From Saprospirales bacterium (lineage in GTDB: Bacteria; Bacteroidota; Bacteroidia; Chitinophagales; Saprospiraceae): 8,923 nt of DNA. Each line of letters opens with the position of its first letter. The stretch's first letter is position 1. Positions 1 to 5,715 of the stretch are shown piece by piece. The notes under the pieces were generated by a model. It was not told the origin of the DNA. It worked only from the letters and a program-made list of their open reading frames with translations, and ran no database searches. The position numbers were made by a program, and so were the translations under genes. The stretch lies in NCBI GenBank assembly GCA_003448025.1, contig DLXL01000455.1, positions 4,435 to 13,357 of the forward strand. The letters run 5' to 3'.

Positions 1-1073
1 TGTTTCAGAATCCTTTGACCTGCACTCAATCCACTGAGAATTTCGACTTTTTGATAGTCTTTCAGGCCGATATTAACAGAAACTTTTTCTTTGTTTTCGA
101 GGATAACTACCGAATCTCCCAACAGGTAATTGCGCGGAACAATCAGCACATTGTTTTTATCGGCAATCAGAATATTGGCTTCGACGCTGAAGTTTGGATA
201 GAGTACGGGTGGTTTGTTGGTAAACTCGGCCGTTACCGTAAAGGTGCGGGATCGTTCATTCATCAGTGGTGCGATACGGGTCAGTGAAGCTTCAAACACC
301 TGGCCTTTGTAGCTGTCGAGGGTAAGCAATACCCGTTGCCCGGGCTTTACTTTGGCAATATCGTGTTCATCCACCTGGAGCTCTGTTTCAAAGGCAGTTG
401 CATGTCCGAGGATAGCTACGGCTGTTTGAGGACTGACCAGTTCTCCCACTTCTTTAAACAGACGATACACACGTCCATCCTGTTGAGCTCGTATGATATA
501 ATCTGATTGAAGGACCTGACTAATGGCCCATTGTTTTTGCGATTGAGCGGAAGAAAATTCCAATTGCTTTTTAGCATCGCGATACCGAAGAATGGCAGCC
601 TGATAACTATTGCTTGAACTGTTATAAGCCAGCATGCGTTGTTCCAACTCTACTTTTGAGCCGATTTGTTGCAACCAAAGGCCTTGTTGTCTGGCCAGCA
701 ACAAAGAATCGTTCACCAGGCGGGTATAAGCCAAATCTATGGCACTCTTCAATTCTGCCAGTCGATCTCCTGAAGTATTATTGCGGGCAAATTCAGCAGC
801 GAGTCTGGCGTTTTCCGCAGTCAACTTGGAGGCTTCGCTTTGAATAATATATAAGGGACTCCCTTTTTTTACCACATCTCCTTCTTCTACCAGGACTTGT
901 TGCACCAGGCCATTGATGGTGGCATACACCTGATATTGATTTTTACTCCGGACAGATCCGGAAGCATAAACAGATTCCGTGATATCTCCCTGAACAACCA
1001 GAATACTTTCAGGCTTTTCTTCACAGGAAGAAGCGATCGAGGTAAGTAAAAAAAGGAAAAAAAGACGCTTCAT
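1..1073 (-). CDS. Efflux periplasmic adaptor lipoprotein (HlyD/MacA/AcrA family), 3' end beyond the window
   Basis: This is a membrane-fusion protein that would link an inner-membrane ABC or RND pump to an outer-membrane channel. The reading frame is open from the ATG at 1073 to the left edge (357 codons plus 2 bases), so only the C-terminus is missing. The start encodes a lipoprotein signal (MKRLFFLFLLTSIASSC, Cys17). Residues 49-80 form the first lipoyl half with the motif GLVQQVLVEEGDVVKKG. Residues 83-190 are a helical hairpin rich in A, L, E, Q and R. The second lipoyl half (190-225) contains the segment QDGRVYRLFKEVGELVSP. A beta-barrel (about 228-300, with VKPGQRVLLTLDSYKGQVF) and the beginning of the membrane-proximal domain follow. 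It starts 33 bp after the DUF4136 gene on the same strand. The pump gene is expected just left of the window. Whether the partner is a MacB-type ABC permease or an RND pump cannot be told here. Confidence 0.93.
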   Translation of the reverse strand, partial: MKRLFFLFLLTSIASSCEEKPESILVVQGDITESVYASGSVRSKNQYQVYATINGLVQQVLVEEGDVVKKGSPLYIIQSEASKLTAENARLAAEFARNNTSGDRLAELKSAIDLAYTRLVNDSLLLARQQGLWLQQIGSKVELEQRMLAYNSSSNSYQAAILRYRDAKKQLEFSSAQSQKQWAISQVLQSDYIIRAQQDGRVYRLFKEVGELVSPQTAVAILGHATAFETELQVDEHDIAKVKPGQRVLLTLDSYKGQVFEASLTRIAPLMNERSRTFTVTAEFTNKPPVLYPNFSVEANILIADKNNVLIVPRNYLLGDSVVILENKEKVSVNIGLKDYQKVEILSGLSAGQRILK

Positions 1074-1106
1074 TGATACGCGGTTATCAGATTCATGTAC
1101 AAACAT

Positions 1107-1688
1107 TTAACTCTGGAGAGGTGGAAGTGGCTTTTCCGGAAATTTTCGGAAGATTGCCTCAACGGCTTGATGTACACGCAGGTCGGCTTCCTCGGGTTTC
1201 ATATTATCCAAAACGCCCACTGCAGCGCCGCGCCAAACCTGATTGCCGGTCCGGCTATCAATAAAATCTATAATCAGGGTTCCTTCCCGGTAATGCACCG
1301 GTTGAACCCGGTTACAACGATCGTAATTACCTGGCGTTTCAAATACACCTCCGCAGGACCAGTCACGTACATACAGTATCTCGTTTTTGATCACAATATG
1401 GTAGTGAAGCATCAGATCAGGCTTGTCGTCGCAAGGTTTGAATCCATAACGGCTCATTTGAGCTTCCACGCTGGTTCTGATTTTTCCCTGTACACCTGCA
1501 CTTAGCCAAAGCGGACCGGAGTTTCCGTCTTTTACTTCCGGGTTATTAAGCCAGTTAAAGGTATGGTATTTGGAAAGATTCACTCCGGGTTCTTCCTCCG
1601 TGTAAATTTTGGAAAAAGGAGAGCATCCTCCATTTCCGCCGATCAGCGCGAGGATGGCTAAAAAGTATAAAAATGCCCTGATTTGCAT
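1107..1688 (-). CDS. DUF4136 domain lipoprotein
   Basis: The protein matches the DUF4136 pattern of cell-envelope lipoproteins of unknown role. Seen in the sequence are YHTFNW (41-46), the Gly/Pro-Asp-rich segment YGFKPCDDKPDLMLHYHI (81-98), EGTLIIDFID (135-144), VWRGAA (151-156) and a final helix ending in a phenylalanine-proline. I chose the ATG at 1688 (193 aa) over the upstream in-frame ATG at 1772. It places a hydrophobic signal (FLYFLAILALIGG) directly at the N-terminus, with Cys22 as probable lipidation site. The extra 28 residues of the longer frame are proline/asparagine-rich and look non-coding. The lipobox (NGGC) is weak, so lipidation is inferred. Just upstream of the start on this strand are two near matches to the Bacteroidota -7 box (CAATTTTG and CAAATTTG), without a convincing -33 element. 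The gene is followed at 33 bp by the efflux adaptor and may be cotranscribed with it. No specific function can be assigned. Confidence 0.85.
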   Translation of the reverse strand: MQIRAFLYFLAILALIGGNGGCSPFSKIYTEEEPGVNLSKYHTFNWLNNPEVKDGNSGPLWLSAGVQGKIRTSVEAQMSRYGFKPCDDKPDLMLHYHIVIKNEILYVRDWSCGGVFETPGNYDRCNRVQPVHYREGTLIIDFIDSRTGNQVWRGAAVGVLDNMKPEEADLRVHQAVEAIFRKFPEKPLPPLQS

Positions 1689-1821
1689 AGTTTTCAAATT
1701 TGTCACAAAATTGGGGTTGGGGGCGCCAATCCGGGGCTGATTAAAATCATAGGGAGGGTTTATTTGTATCATGCTGAACAGGATATCTTATAGCCGAATC
1801 ATGAATCTGAATGCATATAAG

Positions 1822-1854
1822 GTTGTTTAGAGACCTACGAGGTCTCTAAACAAC
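1822..1854. repeat. Perfect 15-bp inverted repeat (hairpin) between operons
   Basis: The arms at 1822-1836 and 1840-1854 are exact reverse complements with a 3-base loop (ACG). The core reads AGAGACCTACGAGGTCTCT. It lies 36 bp beyond the stop of the MgtC-family gene and about 130 bp before the DUF4136 start, so it would suit a transcript end for the three-gene minus-strand run. No run of T follows on either strand, so it is not a canonical intrinsic terminator. It could equally be a dispersed intergenic palindromic repeat or an RNA-stabilising 3' stem. The inverted repeat itself is certain; its role is inference. Confidence 0.75.
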
Positions 1855-1890
1855 AATTCCAATAGGATGAAATCAGAGCAGAAAAAGCGA

Positions 1891-3168
1891 CTAAAATAAC
1901 CAATAAACCATCCATCCCAGTCCTGTCAGAATCACCACCCCAAAACCTATCCCAACGGGTCTGCGCAGTGCCGCAGGACCGTTAAGGACACTTATCAGCC
2001 ATTTGAAAATAGAGTTAGAGATTACAGCCAGTAAAATAATGATGCTGGCTTCCCGGGAAATACCTGCCGGTGTGGCAGCCCATTTGGAGGTAGAAATGGT
2101 AATTGCATCAACGTCGGCAATGCCGGCTATTGCACCGGATAAATAGATGAAGGTCTGGTTTAACCATTGCCGGGAGGCTGCCATGGAAAGGGTAATAATG
2201 ATATAGAGCAGGACAAAAAAGACTGCGTTTTTAATGTCCAGTGGATTGCCGGGGGAAAGGGCTGGTGCGTTATCAGCTTTTTGATGAGACTTGATCACCT
2301 GCCAGGTTGGAATCAGGCTGGTCAAAAGCATGACTAAAAGAGGTGTGAACAACTCTTTCGCTACATCAAAGGAGAAAATAGAGGCCCAAACAAACGCCCG
2401 GATAAACATAATAGAAGAGGCAAGCACGATGCCGGCTCCATAAGGTGCTGCCAAATCCTGACGTTCCTTGCTTTTTGCGGAAAATACCCAGGCGATCATG
2501 GTAGAGGAGAACAAACCACCAATAACGGCTGTCCACAAAATCCCTTTGTGTGGGCTGCCAAATTTCAACAACAAATAACCGGCAAAACTCAGGCTCAGTA
2601 CCAGCACTGCAATGAAACCCAGATCCCGGGCATTCAATAACCCATCAGGACCAAAAGGCATGGAGGGCAGCATGGGTAAAATGAGTAATGCAAGAAGGAT
2701 GAACTTCAGGAACGCAAACAACTCATCTTCCGTAATTTGTTTTACAAAATGATGCAGGCGCGATTTCAGGGATAAAATAGTGGTCATGAGTACCACTACA
2801 GCAACAGATTCCAGGACCAGTCCTTTGGCGTTGGCAATGCCCAGCAGAAAGGTTAGTAAAATGGCAGCTTCAGTAGTAAGACCGATTTTACCGTGTTGTG
2901 TTTGAACAAAATACACCAAACCCACGAGTAAAATAAAGCCTCCAACCACTGTAGCCAATACAGCCGGATGCGTGTATCCTGATAACCAGCCAGCTACATA
3001 CCCAAGTACAGCTACCAGGGTAAAGGTGCGAATGCCGCCAATGTGCGAAGGGTCTTCGTGCGTGTTAAACTCTCTTTCCAGGCCGATAATCAATCCAATG
3101 CCAGCTGAAACCAGCAAGTGAATAAAAAAAGGTGGAATAGCTGTATAGATAGAGTCAAGCCAGTTCAT
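1891..3168 (-). CDS. MgtC/SapB family membrane protein with DUF4010 domain
   Basis: This is a polytopic inner-membrane protein of 425 aa, the usual size for the MgtC-DUF4010 fusion. The N-terminal half has the MgtC/SapB signature GIGLIIGLERE (23-33), followed by HIGGIRTF (42-49) and several hydrophobic spans up to about residue 170. The C-terminal DUF4010 half shows GGLFSST (217-223), GNPLDIKNAVFF (307-318) and GIADVDAIT (349-357), each within strongly hydrophobic helices; roughly ten or more membrane segments in all. Short MgtC proteins modulate Mg2+/phosphate homeostasis and F-type ATPase in some pathogens, but the long DUF4010 proteins have no settled function and transport is only assumed. 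The start is 5 bp after the stop of the upstream nuclease gene, so the two are almost certainly cotranscribed. A strong hairpin lies 36 bp after its stop. Confidence 0.92.
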   Translation of the reverse strand: MNWLDSIYTAIPPFFIHLLVSAGIGLIIGLEREFNTHEDPSHIGGIRTFTLVAVLGYVAGWLSGYTHPAVLATVVGGFILLVGLVYFVQTQHGKIGLTTEAAILLTFLLGIANAKGLVLESVAVVVLMTTILSLKSRLHHFVKQITEDELFAFLKFILLALLILPMLPSMPFGPDGLLNARDLGFIAVLVLSLSFAGYLLLKFGSPHKGILWTAVIGGLFSSTMIAWVFSAKSKERQDLAAPYGAGIVLASSIMFIRAFVWASIFSFDVAKELFTPLLVMLLTSLIPTWQVIKSHQKADNAPALSPGNPLDIKNAVFFVLLYIIITLSMAASRQWLNQTFIYLSGAIAGIADVDAITISTSKWAATPAGISREASIIILLAVISNSIFKWLISVLNGPAALRRPVGIGFGVVILTGLGWMVYWLF

Positions 3169-3173
3169 AGGCT

Positions 3174-4007
3174 TTAGGAATTAAGGAAAAGCGTTTGAGC
3201 TTCGCTCATGATTTTATTTCGGCGTTCGTTGGACAAGTGCAGCAGATCTGACCAGCCTCCCGGCCTGCTCAAAGTGGAGCTTAGTACAATACCGTTTTCC
3301 AAAAGCTTATTTTTCTCCTGTCTGGTCAGGTAAGTCAGGCAGGTGACGGGATGTACATTAGCCTTGTCTACCATTTCCCGTAAGCTACCGCTGGATGGAT
3401 AGTTCCATCCTATCAGCCGCATTCCAGCACATCGGCCATATTCCATGGAATCTTCTGAAAACCGGGTGTTGGTGATAATCCACCCTTCTCCCCGAATGCC
3501 TCCATTGCCATTTTGATATTGCTCCAGATCACGAAATCTGGAGTGTACATAGAGGGGAACCTTAACATTGCTTACAGATCCCGGAATAGGGTGGTACTTG
3601 CACTCCACCCAGATCAATCGGTTCTCATTTTGTGCTACTACATCTATTTCATGCCGGATACAAGCGCCAGGAAGGATTTGTCGGGTCTCTACCTCATATC
3701 CCTGACTTTTCAACACTTCTGCTATAAAGTCTTCAAATGGGAAGCCGGATGGGCCAAAATCGAACATTGCCTGTTTAAGGGTATAACGGGCGGCATAAGG
3801 CCTGTTTCTGCGTTTGAGCATTTTGTAGGCCCGCTTGAAAATGGATTTAGTGGTAATGCCGTCGTGCCACTGATCCGAAAGCTCCCGGATAATCTGGTTG
3901 ATAAGTGCATCTTCAGCCCCGGATCTTCGAAGAGACTTCCGCAGTTTCTCTTCATCAAAAGGCTCCATTACTCCGGAAGCTTTTACTACCTGAAAATTTT
4001 GCCCCAT
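3174..4007 (-). CDS. ATP-cone plus Mrr-like PD-(D/E)XK nuclease protein
   Basis: The protein has 277 aa in three parts. Residues 5-88 match the ATP-cone, the nucleotide-sensing domain of NrdR and ribonucleotide reductases (VVKASGVMEPFDEEKLRKSL, 7-26). Residues 90-205 match an Mrr-type restriction endonuclease fold. This part shows FEDFIAEVL with Glu92, HEID with Asp122, and WVECK with Glu135 and Lys137, which together supply the PD-(D/E)XK catalytic set. It is followed by the family's GWIITNTRFS strand (175-184). A C-terminal tail (215-277) carries a TRQEKNKLLENGIVL segment of unknown role. From the family knowledge it should be a DNA-cleaving enzyme gated by (d)ATP or ATP; this is inference. 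No methyltransferase or specificity gene lies near, so a classical restriction role is unlikely. It sits 61 bp after the response-regulator gene and 5 bp before the MgtC gene. No Shine-Dalgarno is visible. Confidence 0.88.
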   Translation of the reverse strand: MGQNFQVVKASGVMEPFDEEKLRKSLRRSGAEDALINQIIRELSDQWHDGITTKSIFKRAYKMLKRRNRPYAARYTLKQAMFDFGPSGFPFEDFIAEVLKSQGYEVETRQILPGACIRHEIDVVAQNENRLIWVECKYHPIPGSVSNVKVPLYVHSRFRDLEQYQNGNGGIRGEGWIITNTRFSEDSMEYGRCAGMRLIGWNYPSSGSLREMVDKANVHPVTCLTYLTRQEKNKLLENGIVLSSTLSRPGGWSDLLHLSNERRNKIMSEAQTLFLNS

Positions 4008-4068
4008 GGAATTAATTGGATGTTGGGTTGTATGCTAATCCGGTGAGTTGAAAAGTTCCAGAAATGGG

Positions 4069-5109
4069 TTAATTCGGCATTTCCCGGAGTCTATCCTGCT
4101 TAAGTACTGTAACTACACCATCCTTGATATCCACCATGCCTTCATTTTTAAAATCAGTCAGGGTGCGAATGAGCGTCTCTTTGGCTGTTCCGGCCAGTGC
4201 CGCCAGGTCTTCACGTAACAAATGAATGACAGGGCCACTTTGATCGGCAAGTTGAGTCAGCGCGGTAGCTACCCGTTTGCGTACTGAATTATACGCCAGT
4301 TCAATGAGCTGTTGTTCTCTTTCAGATACATGGCTTGCCAGCATTTTGATGAAACGGGCATTCACATCCCGGTTGCCAAATACCAGCGCCGCAAAATCTT
4401 GTTTAGGAACCAGCTTGATGCTGCAATCTTCAAGGGCTGCGGCACTTTCCGGATAGGCGTCTTCCTTAAATAGTGCTAAAAAGCCCAGGAAATCACCCTG
4501 TTGAGCTACTTTAACAATAAGCTCTCTGCCATCATCACTGGTTTTGAACACCTTGGCTTTTCCGCTTTCAACAAAATACAGCCAGCGTGGGTGTTCGCCT
4601 TCCCGAAAGATCAGATCTTTCTTCTTGTAATGACGAACCTCGCGATTTTCAGAGAGATGTTTGATGGCCTCCATCGCCCGGGCCTCATCAATAAACCTAT
4701 CCAGGGATGGATTGGCTTGTGAAGAGGCAGAACGCAGACGTTCACTTTTTTTCAGACGACTTTCAATGGTTTGAAGCAGTACGACATCATCAAACGGCTT
4801 GGTGATGTAATCATCGGCGCCCAGCGCCATGCCTCTCCGGAAATCCTCCTTTTCGGCCTTGGCCGTCAGGAAGATAAAGGGAATATCGGCTGTAGCTGCC
4901 TGCCTGCTCAGGATATGCAATACGCCGTAACCGTCCAACTCAGGCATCATGATGTCGCAAAGAATCAAATCCGGAAGATCTGATTGTGCTTTTGCGGCTC
5001 CAATCTTGCCGTTTTCTGCGGTAATAGCCTCATAACCACTCAGGGTGAGGATTTCAGCCAGGTTCTCCCGAACATCAGGATTGTCTTCTATTATGAGTAT
5101 CTTTTTCAT
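4069..5109 (-). CDS. Response regulator fused to a CRP/FNR-type transcription factor
   Basis: The protein has 346 aa: a REC domain (1-120), a linker, a cyclic-nucleotide-binding-like domain (about 150-260) and a CRP-type winged helix (about 265-340). REC has all key residues: Glu8/Asp9, phospho-acceptor Asp52, Thr82 and Lys104. The sensor fold ends before a long dimerisation helix. Its phosphate-binding cassette reads GDFLGFLALF and PESAAALED; the CRP Glu and Arg that hold cAMP align with Phe210 and Glu221, so canonical cAMP binding is doubtful. The recognition helix GTAKETLIRTL keeps Glu311 and Arg315, the DNA-contacting pair of CRP and FNR. No FNR-like [4Fe-4S] cysteine cluster is present, so phosphorylation is the likely input. 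I chose the ATG at 5109 because REC proteins begin MKKILIIEDN; the longer frame from 5160 adds 17 unrelated residues and crosses the promoter. It is divergent from the CBS/USP operon. Confidence 0.93.
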   Translation of the reverse strand: MKKILIIEDNPDVRENLAEILTLSGYEAITAENGKIGAAKAQSDLPDLILCDIMMPELDGYGVLHILSRQAATADIPFIFLTAKAEKEDFRRGMALGADDYITKPFDDVVLLQTIESRLKKSERLRSASSQANPSLDRFIDEARAMEAIKHLSENREVRHYKKKDLIFREGEHPRWLYFVESGKAKVFKTSDDGRELIVKVAQQGDFLGFLALFKEDAYPESAAALEDCSIKLVPKQDFAALVFGNRDVNARFIKMLASHVSEREQQLIELAYNSVRKRVATALTQLADQSGPVIHLLREDLAALAGTAKETLIRTLTDFKNEGMVDIKDGVVTVLKQDRLREMPN

Positions 5110-5116
5110 TGCACAG

Positions 5117-5124
5117 CAAAGATA
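5117..5124 (-). promoter_or_regulatory. Bacteroidota -7 box for the REC-CRP gene
   Basis: On the minus strand this reads TATCTTTG, an exact match to TAnnTTTG. Transcription would begin about 4-7 bases past its last G, near 5110-5113, only a few bases before the ATG at 5109, giving a near-leaderless mRNA. There is no TTG at the usual -33 spacing; the FNR-type box sits in its place, which would suit an activator-dependent promoter. The start site is inferred, not measured. Confidence 0.6.
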
Positions 5125-5146
5125 GAAACATCCCTCATTCGTCACA

Positions 5147-5160
5147 CTGATTTCAATCAA
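5147..5160. promoter_or_regulatory. FNR/CRP-type operator (CTGAT-N4-ATCAA)
   Basis: The sequence CTGATTTCAATCAA matches the FNR consensus TTGAT-N4-ATCAA at 9 of 10 half-site positions. Its centre (5153.5) lies about 41-44 bp upstream of the inferred start of the REC-CRP transcript, the class II activator position. It lies about 64-67 bp upstream of the inferred start of the CBS/USP operon, close to the class I position. The neighbouring gene encodes a CRP/FNR-type DNA-binding domain with the conserved Glu and Arg, so autoregulation is the simplest reading. The motif match is seen; the binding is inferred. Confidence 0.6.
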
Positions 5161-5176
5161 CCATTAAACTAACCCA

Positions 5177-5190
5177 AGTCATTTATGACT
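5177..5190. promoter_or_regulatory. Second perfect palindrome in the divergent promoter region
   Basis: AGTCATTTATGACT is a perfect 14-bp inverted repeat (6-bp arms, TT in the middle). Its centre at 5183.5 is exactly 30 bp, about three helical turns, from the centre of the FNR-type box. It covers the position about -34 to -37 relative to the inferred CBS/USP start, where a -33 element would lie. It could be a second operator for the same or another dimeric regulator, or chance; a 14-bp palindrome alone is weak proof. Confidence 0.4.
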
Positions 5191-5205
5191 GAAAAGTAAA
5201 AGGCT

Positions 5206-5213
5206 CACCTTTG
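5206..5213 (+). promoter_or_regulatory. Probable -7 box of the CBS/USP operon
   Basis: CACCTTTG matches TAnnTTTG in five of the six defined positions. Transcription would start near 5217-5220, giving a leader of about 32-35 bases before the ATG at 5252. No good TTG -33 element is present; the palindrome at 5177-5190 occupies that place. The match is imperfect and the assignment rests partly on position. Confidence 0.42.
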
Positions 5214-5251
5214 TACCATCTCACAACGAGTAATTAAACACAACTCAAATT

Positions 5252-5713
5252 ATGAACATCTTTGCTCCAATTTCAAGCATCATGACCGATCACAAACATC
5301 TCGTGACGGTTGATCCGGAAGAGTCTCTGTCTAAAGTAAAAGAGATTTTTGAAGGCCATAAGTTCCACCATATTCCTGTGGTACATTTCCGTGAAATCGT
5401 AGGCATCATCAGTCGCACCGATTTCGAACACTTCATGGGCGGTGCGTCCCATTTCGAAGAAGATAAATATGTGAACCAGCTTCGCCTCGATCGGGCAAAA
5501 GCCAGTGATATCATGGTTAAGCGTTTGGGTAAGGTGTCTTCTGACGACCGGATTAACGTTGCACTGGAAGTATTTATGGTGAATCGCTTTCACGCATTGC
5601 CGGTGGTAGACGACGGTGAGTTGGTAGGTATGTTAACGCCTTATGATATTATGCTGGCGTTGTCCAAGCAGGTTCCTGCTGATTCAAGTCTGGTATACGA
5701 GCAAAAAGACTAA
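5252..5713 (+). CDS. Two-CBS-domain protein
   Basis: This is a stand-alone CBS pair of 153 aa. CBS1 covers about residues 6-62 (SSIMT, then HHIPVVHFREIVGIISRTDF) and CBS2 about 83-138 (SDIMVKRLGKV, then HALPVVDDGELVGMLTPYDI). Such Bateman modules bind adenosine nucleotides in the cleft and act as energy or redox sensors; the ligand and partner here are unknown. It has no signal peptide, so it should be cytoplasmic. The leader before the ATG is A-rich with no Shine-Dalgarno, as usual in this phylum. Its stop is followed after 2 bases by the ATG of the USP gene, so translation of the two is probably coupled and the proteins may work together. It is divergent from the REC-CRP regulator and shares its operator region. 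Confidence 0.93.
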   Translation: MNIFAPISSIMTDHKHLVTVDPEESLSKVKEIFEGHKFHHIPVVHFREIVGIISRTDFEHFMGGASHFEEDKYVNQLRLDRAKASDIMVKRLGKVSSDDRINVALEVFMVNRFHALPVVDDGELVGMLTPYDIMLALSKQVPADSSLVYEQKD

Positions 5714-5715
5714 GG

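Noticed and set aside
1074..1089. TGATA-N6-TATCA inverted repeat directly before the efflux adaptor start
   Set aside because: Only 5-bp arms with a mismatch outside them; too short to separate from chance, and it is not placed at a typical operator position.
1095..1505. Plus-strand open frame of 136 codons
   Set aside because: It is antisense to the well-supported DUF4136 gene and shows no recognisable domain.
1689..1772. Longer start for the DUF4136 protein
   Set aside because: The extra 28 residues precede a lipoprotein signal that must be N-terminal to work.
3174..4007. Classical restriction-modification locus
   Set aside because: No methyltransferase or specificity subunit is present on either side, and the neighbours are regulatory and membrane proteins.
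3513..4046. Plus-strand open frame of 177 codons
   Set aside because: It is antisense to the ATP-cone/Mrr gene, whose motifs are clear, and its product has no family features.
5110..5160. Longer start for the REC-CRP protein
   Set aside because: REC domains start right at MKKILIIEDN; the added 17 residues are translated from the promoter and the FNR-type box.
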